Source: Burkholderia ubonensis
GTDB lineage: Bacteria > Pseudomonadota > Gammaproteobacteria > Burkholderiales > Burkholderiaceae
NCBI RefSeq assembly: GCF_902833085.1
Contig: NZ_CADFEB010000010.1
Coordinates: 124,001-188,000, forward strand
Length of the DNA: 64,000 nt
Direction of reading: 5' to 3'
Below are positions 33,002 to 41,674 of this stretch, piece by piece (the stretch's first letter is position 1; the number at the start of each line of letters is the position of its first letter). The notes beneath the pieces are model-generated. The model saw only the letters and a program-made list of their open reading frames with translations. It ran no database searches and was not told where the DNA came from. The position numbers and the translations under genes were made by a program.

Positions 33002-33233
33002 GCGTTGCTGTGGAACAGCTTCCGGATTTCGTCGGCGCCCTTCGAGTCGAAATCGTCCGGGATACGGATCTGCCCCTTCATGAAGCCGATCCGGCTCGAC
33101 GACTCAGGTTTCGGCGTTTCGATCGGCACGACCTTGACAAGTGGTTTGCCGGCTTTCGCAATCACGAACGGTTCACCAGCATGGACGGCTTCGACAAGTT
33201 CGTCTCCGCATCATGCATGTCATAGGTCCGCAT
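32998..33233 (-). pseudogene. Frameshifted Phd/YefM-family antitoxin gene
   Basis: ATG 33233 begins MRTYDMHDAETNLSK and then shifts frame; the other frame continues AVHAGEPFVIAKAGKPLVKVVPI ... IGFMKGQIRIPDDFDSKGADEIRKLF to a stop at 32998. The two parts join into one recognisable Phd-type antitoxin of about 80 residues lacking three residues (usually L-V-E) at the join. The local bases CTTGTCGAAG would encode exactly the lost part if present twice, so loss of one 10-base tandem copy is the simplest cause. Without it the product stops after 23 residues. It partners the toxin remnant immediately downstream. Confidence 0.8.
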
Positions 33234-33362
33234 CGCGCCCACCAATAAGCCAAGTAGCGAGGTTCACGTGTCATGACAGCGCAGTTTAATTGATCGACGT
33301 GAGCAACGCCGGTCCGTTCGCGACACAACGGCCAGGCAGCGCCACGCCCGATCACGCCGACA

Positions 33363-34934
33363 TCAATGCCCCATCGCCGGCCCCGCGCCCTTCCTCGGCT
33401 TGGTGATCCACACGAGCGCCGCGAGCGCGACGAACACGATCGCCGACAGGTGGAAGAAGTCGTTGGTCGCCATCATGAAGCCTTGCTGCGTGACGATCTG
33501 GTTGATCTGCGCGTTCGACATCTGGCCCGCGATGCCGAGCTGCGCGAGCGCGCCCTGGTAGTCGGTCGTGCTCTGCGCGTAGACGCTCACCGATTCCGAC
33601 AGCCGCGCATGGTGGTAGATCGCGTCGTTCTCCCAGAACGTCGAGCTGGCCGCGGTGCCGATCGCGCCGGACAGCGTGCGCAGGAAGTTCGACAGCCCCG
33701 ACGCGCTCGCGAGCCGCTCGTCGGGAACGCTCGACAGCGTGATCGTCGTCATCGGCACGAAGAAGCACGCGACGCCGATCCCCTGCACGAGCCGCGGCAG
33801 GATCACGTGGTTGAACGGCACGTCGAGCGTGAACGTCGAGTTCCAGATCGACACCCCGGCGAACACGATGAACGCGAAGCTCGCGACCATCCGCAGGTCG
33901 AGCCGGTGCATGTTGCGCCCGATCAGCGGCGACAGCACGAGCGCGAGCAGCCCGACCGGCGCGGTCGCGAGGCCGGCCTTGCCGGCCGTGTAGCCCATCA
34001 CCGTCTGCAGCCACAGCGGGAAGATCACGACCGAGCCGAAGAACGCCATGAAGCCGAACGAGATGATCAGCGCGCCGAGCGCGAAGTTGCGGTCCTTGAA
34101 GAGCGTGAGGTCGACCACCGGCTCCTTCTCGGTCGCCTCCCACACGAGCATGAACGCGAGCGACACGACCGCGATCAGCGCGAGCGCGACGATGAACGTC
34201 GAGTTGAACCAGTCGCGGTCCTTGCCGAGGTCGAGCATCATCTGCAGGCACGATACGCCGATCACGAGCAGCGCGAGGCCCACCGCGTCGATCCGCTGCC
34301 TGGTCGTCTTCGTCTCGCGGCCGCGCAGCAGGAAGTACGCGCAGGTCGCCGAAAAGATGCCGATCGGCAGGTTGATGTAGAAGATCCACGGCCACGTGTA
34401 GTTGTCGCTGATCCAGCCGCCCAATAGCGGGCCGAAGATCGGCGCGACGATCACCGTCATCGCCCATAGCCCGAGCGCGAGCCCGCGCTTCGCGGGCGGG
34501 TAGCTGCGCATCAGGATCGTCTGCGACAGCGGCACCATCGGCCCCGACACGAGGCCCTGCAGCAGCCGGAACGCGATCAGCGTCTCGAAGTTGTTCGCGA
34601 GGCCGCACAGCGCGGACGCGACCGTGAACGCGAGCACCGACAGCGTGAAGAGGCGCACCTCGCCGACCCGCCGCGCGAGCCAGCCGGTGAGCGGCACCGC
34701 GATCGCGGACGCGACCGAATACGACGAGATCACCCACGTGCCTTCGCTCGTCGCGACGCCGAGGCTGCCCGAGATCGTCGGCACCGCGACGTTCGCGATC
34801 GACGTGTCGAGCACTTCCATGAAGGTGCCGAGCGCGAGCCCGACGGTGAGCAGCGCGAGGGCGCCGCCGGACAGCGGCGCCGGTTCGGCGGCGGGGGACG
34901 CGGGCGAGGCCGCGGAGGCCGTGGTGGCGGACAT
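33363..34934 (-). CDS. DHA2-family drug:proton antiporter (EmrB/QacA type)
   Basis: A 523-residue inner-membrane exporter with about 14 transmembrane helices. DHA2 signatures are visible: LDTSIANVAVPTISGSLG (motif D1, helix 1), GWLARRVGEVRLF (loop 2-3) and GPLLGGWISDNYTWPWIFYINLPIG (motif C and following). It should expel hydrophobic toxicants with the proton gradient. A MarR-type gene lies 157 bases upstream on the same strand. An EmrA-like adaptor is absent, although an outer-membrane efflux protein is encoded at 36267-37805. Confidence 0.92.
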   Translation of the reverse strand: MSATTASAASPASPAAEPAPLSGGALALLTVGLALGTFMEVLDTSIANVAVPTISGSLGVATSEGTWVISSYSVASAIAVPLTGWLARRVGEVRLFTLSVLAFTVASALCGLANNFETLIAFRLLQGLVSGPMVPLSQTILMRSYPPAKRGLALGLWAMTVIVAPIFGPLLGGWISDNYTWPWIFYINLPIGIFSATCAYFLLRGRETKTTRQRIDAVGLALLVIGVSCLQMMLDLGKDRDWFNSTFIVALALIAVVSLAFMLVWEATEKEPVVDLTLFKDRNFALGALIISFGFMAFFGSVVIFPLWLQTVMGYTAGKAGLATAPVGLLALVLSPLIGRNMHRLDLRMVASFAFIVFAGVSIWNSTFTLDVPFNHVILPRLVQGIGVACFFVPMTTITLSSVPDERLASASGLSNFLRTLSGAIGTAASSTFWENDAIYHHARLSESVSVYAQSTTDYQGALAQLGIAGQMSNAQINQIVTQQGFMMATNDFFHLSAIVFVALAALVWITKPRKGAGPAMGH

Positions 34935-35091
34935 CGGAATCTCCTATGCGCGGCGCGCGCAAAGCGCACGTCGGGCGTGCACGGCCGAGAACGACGGGAA
35001 GTACATGGAGCGGAGCGTATGACGCGTCATCTTCTGCCCAGACAGATAAATAAGTGAACGCTTAACCAAAATGTCGACGCCTCGCGCAGCT

Positions 35092-35580
35092 TCAGCAGTC
35101 CGGCTCGCCGGACGAATCGCACCCGGGGATGCCGGGGCTGTTCGCGATGAAGCGCTGCAACAGGCCCGTGAGCGTCGCGAGCTCGTCGGCCGAGAAGCCG
35201 GCGAGCTGCGCGTTCAGCGCGGTCGCGATCAGCGACGGCAGCGCGCGGGCGGCGTCGGCGCCGCGTTCGGTCAGCGTCAGCTCGATCACGCGGCGGTCCT
35301 GCTCGCTGCGCGAGCGCGCGATGAAGCCCTTGCGCTCGAGCCGGTCGAGCATCCGCGTCATCGAGCCGCTGTCATACGCCATCTTGCGCGACAGCTCGAA
35401 CGGCGTGCGCACGTATCCGCGCGACAGCAGCAGGATCACGCCGACCTGCTGCGCGGTCAGGTCGAGCGGCTCCAGCGCGCGGTCCATCCGCTCGATGAGC
35501 GCCTGACGCGCCTTCGTCAGGTAGTAGCCGAGGCTCGATTCCAGCTCGATGCCGTCGGGATCGTAGAGACCGCCGTTCAT
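35092..35580 (-). CDS. MarR-family transcriptional regulator
   Basis: A 162-residue winged-helix repressor. The DNA-binding core contains LTAQQVGVILLLSRGYVRTPFELSRKMAYDSGSMTRMLDRLERKGFIARSRSEQDRRVIELTLTERG (about residues 42-108), with the DRR wing typical of MarR. ATG 35580 has a weak ribosome binding site; an in-frame TTG at 35601 with AAGG upstream is a real alternative. It precedes the DHA2 exporter on the same strand, the usual layout for a ligand-responsive repressor of its own drug pump. The 157-base gap contains an imperfect palindrome around 35054-35069 that could be its operator. Confidence 0.85.
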   Translation of the reverse strand: MNGGLYDPDGIELESSLGYYLTKARQALIERMDRALEPLDLTAQQVGVILLLSRGYVRTPFELSRKMAYDSGSMTRMLDRLERKGFIARSRSEQDRRVIELTLTERGADAARALPSLIATALNAQLAGFSADELATLTGLLQRFIANSPGIPGCDSSGEPDC

Positions 35581-35756
35581 TCTCGATTGCGCGGGCAGCA
35601 ATAGTGCCTTGTCGGAAAAACGCGACCAGTATCTTGAAAATTAATTGCTTAGTCAATATTATTTCAGGCAACCAGTTACGACGTGCGACCTGCACTGCCG
35701 GAGACGATGTTCTGACCTGCCTTGCCCGCGCCGCGGGCACCCCGAGGATGTTCGCG

Positions 35757-36032
35757 ATGCTGTTCCTGAAAAATGCCGTCGGCGCGCTGCGCCGCAACCT
35801 GACCGATACCGCTCACCATGTGTTCTCCGGGCCGCACCGCGGCTGGAAGCTCGCGCTGTACGTCGCGATGCTGGTGTTGCCGGGCGGCTCGCTCGCGGCG
35901 CTCGGGTTCGCCTGGTTCGATCATCGCCGGCAGCGCAACGCGAAGGGGGCGCGCAATGGCGAACGCAAGGCGGCGGCCACGGAGCCGTCGTCATGGCGCA
36001 CGGCCGCCATCGAGCCCGCACGCTGCCACTGA
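35757..36032 (+). CDS. Small predicted inner-membrane protein
   Basis: A 91-residue product I do not recognise. A basic N-terminal part (MLFLKNAVGALRRNLTDTAHH) precedes a single hydrophobic helix at about 31-50 (LALYVAMLVLPGGSLAALGFAWF), followed by a basic tail with HRRQRNAKGARNGERK. ATG 35757 is preceded by CGAGGA; an ATG three codons earlier (35748) overlaps that site. It lies divergent from the MarR gene and 234 bases before the outer-membrane efflux gene. It may be a small stress-related membrane protein, but nothing in it is diagnostic. Confidence 0.6.
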   Translation: MLFLKNAVGALRRNLTDTAHHVFSGPHRGWKLALYVAMLVLPGGSLAALGFAWFDHRRQRNAKGARNGERKAAATEPSSWRTAAIEPARCH

Positions 36033-36266
36033 CTGACCGGCCGGCGCCTGCCGGCGAGCGGCGCGCCCGTGTGCGCCATCCGCCGCAAGCGATCCGTAAT
36101 GCCCGGTAAACCGGCCTGCCGCGCCGGTAACACATTCCCGCCGCCGCGCGCCTTACCCTAACGGCTGCGCAGCTTCCCCGCCGTCAGTTACCATTTGTCC
36201 GCCTGCGGCCTGCCGGCCGCATCGCGTGCCCATGCCCCGGGCCGCGCCCAGACAGGAATCACACGC

Positions 36267-37805
36267 ATGCCGTACGTCCCATCCCCGCGCGCCCGCCGCC
36301 CGTTTGCCGCCGCCGTCGCCTTCGCGACCGCCGTGCTGCTCGCCGGCTGCGCCGTCGGGCCCGACTATCATCGCCCCGATACGCCGATGCCCGCCGCGTT
36401 CAAGGAAGCGCCCGCCGGCTGGAAGGTCGCGCAGCCGGCCGACGGCGCCGACCGCGGCGCATGGTGGAGCGTCTACGGCGACCCGCAGCTCGACGCGCTG
36501 ATCGACAAGCTGAACGCGTCGAACCAGACCATCGCGCAATCGGCGGCCGCGTACCGGCAGGCGCGTGCGCTCGTCGCCGAGGCGCGCGCCGCGTATTTCC
36601 CGACCGTCGGGCTCACCGCGTCGGGCTCGCGCTCCCGCACGCCGCGCGCGTCGCTGTCGTCCGGCTCGTCGTCGAGCTTCGGCGGCGGCAGCTCCGGATC
36701 GATCGGCAACAGCTACAGCGTCGGCCTCGACGCGTCGTGGGAGCCCGACCTGTGGGGCAAGGTAAGCCGCACGGTCGGCGCGCAGCGCGCGGGCGAAGCG
36801 GCGGCCGCCGCCGATCTGGCGAACGCGCGGCTGTCGCAGCAGGCGACGCTCGCGCAGACCTACTTCCAGCTGCGCACCGCCGACGCGCTGCAGAAGCTGC
36901 TCGACGACACCGTCGCGTCGTACGCGCGCTCGCTGCAGCTCACGCAGAACCGGTACGCGCAGGGCGTCGCCGCGCGCGCGGACGTGATCCAGGCGCAAAC
37001 GCAGCTGCAGAGCGCGCAGGCGGCCGCGATCGACAACGGCGTCGCGCGCGCGCAGTACGAGCACGCGATCGCGACGCTGATCGGCGAACCGGCGTCGACG
37101 TTCTCGCTGCCGCCGCTGCCGCTCGCTGCCGAGCCGCCCGTCACGCCGGTCGGCGTGCCGTCGGCGCTGCTCGAGCGGCGGCCCGACATCGCGGCGGCCG
37201 AACGCCGCGCGGCCGCGGCCAACGAGCAGATCGGCGTCGCGATCTCGGCGTTCTTCCCGACGCTCACGCTGTCGGCGCAGGGCGGCGTGCAGAGTTCGGT
37301 GTGGTCGAACCTGTTCACGCTGCCGGCGCGCTTCTGGACGGTCGGCCCGCAGCTCGCGGCGACGCTGTTCGATGCGGGCCTGCGCGCCGCGCAGACGGAA
37401 GCCGCGCGCGCGACCTACGACCAGGACGTCGCCGCGTACCGGCTGTCGGTCCTCACCGCGTTCCAGGACGTCGAGGACAACCTGGCGTCGCAGCGCATCC
37501 TCGCGCAGGAAATCGACGTGCAGCGGCAGGCGGTGGACAGCGCCGAACATGCACTCGCGATCGTGACGAACCAGTACAAAGCCGGCACGGTCGACTACCT
37601 GAACGTGCTGACCGCGCAGACGACCGCGTTCAGCGCGCACCAGAAGCTCGCGACGATCACGGGGCAGCGGATGGTGTCGTCGGTCGGGCTCGTGAAGGCG
37701 CTCGGCGGCGGCTGGGACGTGTCGCAGATCGCGCGCGAGACGGGCGGCGTGGCCGCGCCTGCGCCGGCCAGCGGCGCGGCGGCCGTGCCGGTTGCGCAGA
37801 AGTGA
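36267..37805 (+). CDS. Outer-membrane efflux lipoprotein (NodT/OprM family)
   Basis: A 512-residue TolC-like channel. The lipoprotein signal ends in LLAGC (Cys about 29) followed by AVGPDYHRPDTPMPAAFKEA, the classic OprM-type N terminus. Two repeats of the outer-membrane efflux domain follow (about 75-270 and 290-480), with coiled-coil helices and the family motif LTQNRYAQGVAARADVIQAQTQLQ. AGGAA lies 9 bases before the ATG. No inner-membrane pump or adaptor is directly adjacent, so it may serve the DHA2 exporter at 33363-34934 or pumps elsewhere. It converges on gspN. Confidence 0.92.
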   Translation: MPYVPSPRARRPFAAAVAFATAVLLAGCAVGPDYHRPDTPMPAAFKEAPAGWKVAQPADGADRGAWWSVYGDPQLDALIDKLNASNQTIAQSAAAYRQARALVAEARAAYFPTVGLTASGSRSRTPRASLSSGSSSSFGGGSSGSIGNSYSVGLDASWEPDLWGKVSRTVGAQRAGEAAAAADLANARLSQQATLAQTYFQLRTADALQKLLDDTVASYARSLQLTQNRYAQGVAARADVIQAQTQLQSAQAAAIDNGVARAQYEHAIATLIGEPASTFSLPPLPLAAEPPVTPVGVPSALLERRPDIAAAERRAAAANEQIGVAISAFFPTLTLSAQGGVQSSVWSNLFTLPARFWTVGPQLAATLFDAGLRAAQTEAARATYDQDVAAYRLSVLTAFQDVEDNLASQRILAQEIDVQRQAVDSAEHALAIVTNQYKAGTVDYLNVLTAQTTAFSAHQKLATITGQRMVSSVGLVKALGGGWDVSQIARETGGVAAPAPASGAAAVPVAQK

Positions 37806-37817
37806 CGTGAAATGCGC

Positions 37818-37841
37818 GCGGCGCGCGCGTCAGCGCGCCGC
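37818..37841. terminator. GC-rich hairpin between convergent efflux and gspN genes
   Basis: GCGGCGCGC / GCGCGCCGC, a 9-bp stem with a 6-base loop that spans the gspN stop codon. It lacks a T-run on either strand. The 24-base gap between the two stops leaves little room for anything else. Confidence 0.35.
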
Positions 37842-38645
37842 GTCGCCGTAGATCAGCGACACCGAGCCGTCGCCGACCGGATGGCCGAGCAGGTTCAGCA
37901 GGCCCGCGAGGTTCGCCAGCTGCTCGGGCGCCGCATGCGCGGTGCCGCGGAACGACCCGCTGCCGGGCCCGAATGCGCCGTGCCCGTCGAGAAACAGCGG
38001 GCCTTTCGTCGTAGCCAGGTCGAGATCCGCGCCCGAACCCTTTGCCTGCAGCACCGCACGGTACGAGCCGAGCGGCTTCACGCGCGACACGCGCGAGCTC
38101 ATGTCGTCGATCGTCACCGTCAGCTGGCCGAACGTGTTGCTGCCGATCAGCCGCCAGTCGCTCCAGCCGACCCGCACGTCGCCCTGCAGGTCGAGCGTGT
38201 TGAACGGCGTGCCGAGCCCCGCCAGCAGCGACGCCGGCACCGCCATCCCGCCCGCGGACAGCACCGCGCCGCGCCACGTCGCGTCGAGCGTGACCGCCTC
38301 GGGCATCGCCTCGGTCTGCCGCATCCGCATCTGCACGCGCCCGGTCAGGAGCGGCCAGAAGCCCGTCGTCCACTCGACCCGCCCCGGCAGCAGCGTCGCC
38401 GCGCTGCGGTCGGCGCCCGGCGCGAGCATCAGTGTCCCCGAGCCGTGCCACAGCGAACCGTCCGGATCGACGAGGTTCACGTGGCCGCCCGTCGCGCGCG
38501 CGAATTGCGGCGCGATCCACGCGGCCGGCGCGAGCGCGACCAGCGTGACGGCGGTTGCGAGTCCGCCCGCCGCGAGCCACGGCAACGCGGCCCAAAGCCG
38601 TCTCGACCACGGCCTGATCGGCCGGCCGCCGCTTGCATCATCCAT
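37830..38645 (-). CDS. gspN: Type II secretion protein GspN
   Basis: A 271-residue bitopic inner-membrane protein, an accessory part of the type II secretion system found in only some species. The N-terminal cytoplasmic segment is basic, with a transmembrane helix at about 27-47 (AGGLATAVTLVALAPAAWI). A periplasmic domain follows that is rich in beta-strand, with the family-like VEWTTGFWPLLTGRVQMRM. It is the last gene of the gspGHIJKLMN row, 15 bases after gspM. Confidence 0.88.
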   Translation of the reverse strand: MDDASGGRPIRPWSRRLWAALPWLAAGGLATAVTLVALAPAAWIAPQFARATGGHVNLVDPDGSLWHGSGTLMLAPGADRSAATLLPGRVEWTTGFWPLLTGRVQMRMRQTEAMPEAVTLDATWRGAVLSAGGMAVPASLLAGLGTPFNTLDLQGDVRVGWSDWRLIGSNTFGQLTVTIDDMSSRVSRVKPLGSYRAVLQAKGSGADLDLATTKGPLFLDGHGAFGPGSGSFRGTAHAAPEQLANLAGLLNLLGHPVGDGSVSLIYGDAAR

Positions 38646-38660
38646 TGCGTCGTTTCTGCA

Positions 38661-39164
38661 TCATTTCTGCGTCGACGGCTGCATCACGGCCGTCAGGTCG
38701 ACCTGGCCGTCGTCCTTCAGCGCGGTGACGTGCGCCTCGCCGACCTGCACCTTGAACTGCTTGCGCGCGTCGTCGAGCCATTGGGTCCACACCGGGAACG
38801 ACGCGTTCTTCAGCTGGATCTGCACGCCGTTGCCGACCACCTGGATCTGCCCGCCGGGCATCCCGTGGTCGGACAGCGACGCCGTCAGCGCGTCCTTCAG
38901 CGCGGCGCCGGTCGGCGCGACGCCCTGCGCGGCCGCCGTGAGCGAGCGCGCCTCGTTCGCCTGCGCGGTCATCTTCGCGAGCTCGGCGCGCATCGCCGGC
39001 AGCGCGCGCATGATCCGCGCGCGGCCTTCCTGCGCGGGCGACCACAGCACCGAATAGGCGATCGCGACCGCCAGCACGGCGCCGCCCCAGCCGAGCAGGT
39101 TCTTTTCCCGCGGGGTGCGCTCACCCCAGAATTGCGTGAGCGTCTGGTTCAGTTCAGCCTTCAT
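38661..39164 (-). CDS. gspM: Type II secretion protein GspM
   Basis: A 167-residue inner-membrane platform protein that pairs with GspL. A short cytoplasmic N terminus containing WGERTPREKNLLGWG, a typical GspM piece, is followed by TM at about 24-42, a coiled region and a small ferredoxin-like periplasmic domain ending near VDLTAVMQPS. Its ATG overlaps the gspL stop as ATGA, indicating coupled translation. Confidence 0.92.
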   Translation of the reverse strand: MKAELNQTLTQFWGERTPREKNLLGWGGAVLAVAIAYSVLWSPAQEGRARIMRALPAMRAELAKMTAQANEARSLTAAAQGVAPTGAALKDALTASLSDHGMPGGQIQVVGNGVQIQLKNASFPVWTQWLDDARKQFKVQVGEAHVTALKDDGQVDLTAVMQPSTQK

Positions 39165-40531
39165 GACCGGCTCCGGATCGTCCATTTGCCCGTGCTGCTG
39201 TCGACTTCGCCGGCCAGCCCGTTGCGCGCGAGGCGCTGCGTGAAGTCGGGATCGACCGTCACGCCCTGCTTGAAGCCGACGTCGAGCCGCCGGTCGTGAT
39301 AATCGAGCGACGCGATGCCGTTCATCGGCAGCGCGCCCATCGAGCGCGACAGCCCGCTCGCGAGCGCGAGGAAATCGTTCGGCGACAGCTCGCCCGCCGC
39401 GAGGCGCAGCTGGTCGAGCTGGCGCTGCATCTGCGCGGCCGGATCGAGCACCGTCGTGGTTTTCGGGAACGCGGACAGCAGCGTCTCGGTGATCTGCGCG
39501 GACAGCGCATCGCGCTCGCGCGACAGCTTCCACCAGTGCGCGTTCATCCCGATCACCGCGACGCCGAGCGTCGCCGCGACGAGCGCGACCGGAACCCGCA
39601 GCCGCTTGAGCGTTGCGCGGTCGAAGCGCCACGGCTGCGACTCGAATTCGAACTGGCACAGATCGAAACGCTCGGCCAGCGCGCGGCGCGCGAACGTGTC
39701 GAACGGCAGCGGCGCCGCGCCCGGCAGCAATGGCTCGACGTCCGTGCGCTTGACCGACGCGAGCTGCGGTTCCGCGCCCGGCTCGCCGAGCTCGTACAGC
39801 TCGACCGGGGCGTCGCCCGCGAGCGCGGCGAGCGTGCCGGACGCGCGCTGCGCGGGCGCAGCGAAGCCTTCGCCCAGCGCGCCGCGCGCGACCGCCAGCT
39901 CGAGCCGCGGCGAGCCGGATGCGTCCGGCTGCGCGCCCGCTTCGACGAGCACCGGCTCGACCGACGCCGCGACGCCCAGCACCGCGGCGACCGCGGTCGG
40001 GCGCGGCGGCGGGGCGGCGTCAGCCCCGGCTTCGGCGACGGCCTCGTCGGCCGCCGGCGCCGGATCGGTAACGGCCACGGCCGCCGCGAGCGGCAACGGC
40101 AGGCAGCGCGTCGCGGGCACCGCGCGCAGATGCCGGTGGCCGGCCGCGGTAAACGCGTCGCAGATCGCGCGGAACCACGCGCGATCGACGACCGCGAGCA
40201 CGCGGCGCCCGTCGGGCAGCGCGGCCGGATCGACCGCGACGTGGCAGCCCTGCGGGTCCTGGATCAGCTGGTCCTCGACGATGTTGGGCAGCGCCTGGCG
40301 CAGCTTCGGCCCCTTGAGCGGCGGCACCGTCGCGGCCAGCAGCAGCACGTCGCGCGCGGCGACGACCAGCACCGTCGCGGCCGCGCGCGGCAGCAGCGCG
40401 AGCGCGGCGCGGCCGGCCCGCTGCGTCTGGCCGGCCTTGTCGACGAGCATGAACGGCAGCTCGGGCCATTGCCATTCCTGCAACGGCACGGCGGGCTCGC
40501 GCGGCGGCAGTAAAACAATCAGCGTGCTCAA
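39161..40531 (-). CDS. gspL: Type II secretion protein GspL
   Basis: A 456-residue inner-membrane protein linking the cytoplasmic ATPase GspE to the platform. The large N-terminal cytoplasmic domain (about 1-320) has an actin-like fold in the family; its start STLIVLLPPREPAVPLQEW and LPNIVEDQLIQDPQ are typical. TM is at about 327-345 (VPVALVAATLGVAVIGMNAHW), followed by a periplasmic ferredoxin-like domain. The cytoplasmic domain contains an Ala-rich low-complexity insert near 150-190. Coupled to gspM by ATGA overlap; 24 bases after gspK. Confidence 0.92.
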   Translation of the reverse strand: MSTLIVLLPPREPAVPLQEWQWPELPFMLVDKAGQTQRAGRAALALLPRAAATVLVVAARDVLLLAATVPPLKGPKLRQALPNIVEDQLIQDPQGCHVAVDPAALPDGRRVLAVVDRAWFRAICDAFTAAGHRHLRAVPATRCLPLPLAAAVAVTDPAPAADEAVAEAGADAAPPPRPTAVAAVLGVAASVEPVLVEAGAQPDASGSPRLELAVARGALGEGFAAPAQRASGTLAALAGDAPVELYELGEPGAEPQLASVKRTDVEPLLPGAAPLPFDTFARRALAERFDLCQFEFESQPWRFDRATLKRLRVPVALVAATLGVAVIGMNAHWWKLSRERDALSAQITETLLSAFPKTTTVLDPAAQMQRQLDQLRLAAGELSPNDFLALASGLSRSMGALPMNGIASLDYHDRRLDVGFKQGVTVDPDFTQRLARNGLAGEVDSSTGKWTIRSRS

Positions 40532-40555
40532 GGGCTCCTCTCCCGAATGGCGTCG

Positions 40556-41674
40556 TTATAGCTGGTCGCGGATGCGCACGACCCGCGTCGAGTGCGTGGT
40601 CGGATCACGATACACGAGCGAGGTGCGGTCGACCTCGGCGCGATCGTGCTGGATCCGGCCATGCACGATGAAATAGTTCGAATTGACGTCGATCAGCGTC
40701 GAATCGATCGTCACGTTCGGCGGCGCGCCGGCGCCGCGCAGCGCGAGCTGAACGTCGCCGACGTTGCGGAAGAACACGGTCTCGCGGCGCGACACGAGCG
40801 CCTGCGCCGACGCCACGCTCATCCCCGGCACCAGCGCCGCGATCACCTCGGCGGGCGCGGTGTTCATGTTCACGGGCGTCGTGGTCGGCAGCACGGTGAC
40901 GAACGGGCGCAGCCGTTCGACCATTTCCGGCGTGACGCCGTCGACGTCGAGCAGGCTGTCGACGCTCGTCATGATGAGCGGCGCCGGCCCGCGATCGCTG
41001 TCGGCGAGGCCGGGCTCGTCGGTGAAGGTCGTGCCCTGCGTGCCGGTGCCTGCCTCCGGCAAGGGCGCGCCCGCCGCGCCGGGCAGCGTCGCCATCTGGA
41101 AGCGCGACGCCGAGTGCTTCAGGCCCGCGCGCACCTGCAGCGCGATGCGCTTCGCGAACGCGCCGTCGTAGCCGAGCGTCGTCAAGAGGCGCTGGAACGC
41201 CTGGAGCTGCGCGGCGTTGAGTTGCAGCACGCCGGGCGCGGGCGTCGACACGAGGTTGCGCAGGTTGAACTTCGCCTGCGCGTCCTCGATCGCGCCGGAC
41301 AGATAGGTGTCTTCGCCGCCATCGCCGCCGCCGCCCACGCCGATCTTGCCCATGAAGTCCGACAGCTTCGTCTTCGCGATCGGCACGCCCCAGATGCCGC
41401 CGAGATACGTGATGCCCGGCGCCGTGTCGCCTTCCGAGCGCAGGATCATCCGCGTCCAGTCGAGCCCGCCGCGCGCGACCCACTGCGCCTGCGCGATCAG
41501 GCGCTGGTTCTCGATGCGGCGGATCTGCACCTGCTCGCGCCACAGCATCCCCGATACGAGGATCGCCGACAGCGCGACGACGAGCAGCGCGGTGATGATC
41601 GCGGCGCCGCGTTGCCGGCGCATGGGACGGGGGGGCCGGAGGAACGGAAGCGGGGCAGGGGCGCGCATCGTCAT
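40556..41674 (-). CDS. gspK: Type II secretion minor pseudopilin GspK
   Basis: A 372-residue protein that caps the pseudopilus tip. The N-terminal leader ends RRQRG, with cleavage before AAIITALLVVALSAI; as usual in GspK, residue +5 is Thr rather than Glu. A large periplasmic insert domain follows (about 80-300), with the helix-hairpin motif NMNTAPAEVIAALVPGMS near 290. Two starts are possible: ATG 41674, overlapping the gspJ stop as ATGA, and ATG 41668, which has better GGGGA spacing. It forms the tip complex with GspI and GspJ. Confidence 0.93.
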   Translation of the reverse strand: MTMRAPAPLPFLRPPRPMRRQRGAAIITALLVVALSAILVSGMLWREQVQIRRIENQRLIAQAQWVARGGLDWTRMILRSEGDTAPGITYLGGIWGVPIAKTKLSDFMGKIGVGGGGDGGEDTYLSGAIEDAQAKFNLRNLVSTPAPGVLQLNAAQLQAFQRLLTTLGYDGAFAKRIALQVRAGLKHSASRFQMATLPGAAGAPLPEAGTGTQGTTFTDEPGLADSDRGPAPLIMTSVDSLLDVDGVTPEMVERLRPFVTVLPTTTPVNMNTAPAEVIAALVPGMSVASAQALVSRRETVFFRNVGDVQLALRGAGAPPNVTIDSTLIDVNSNYFIVHGRIQHDRAEVDRTSLVYRDPTTHSTRVVRIRDQL

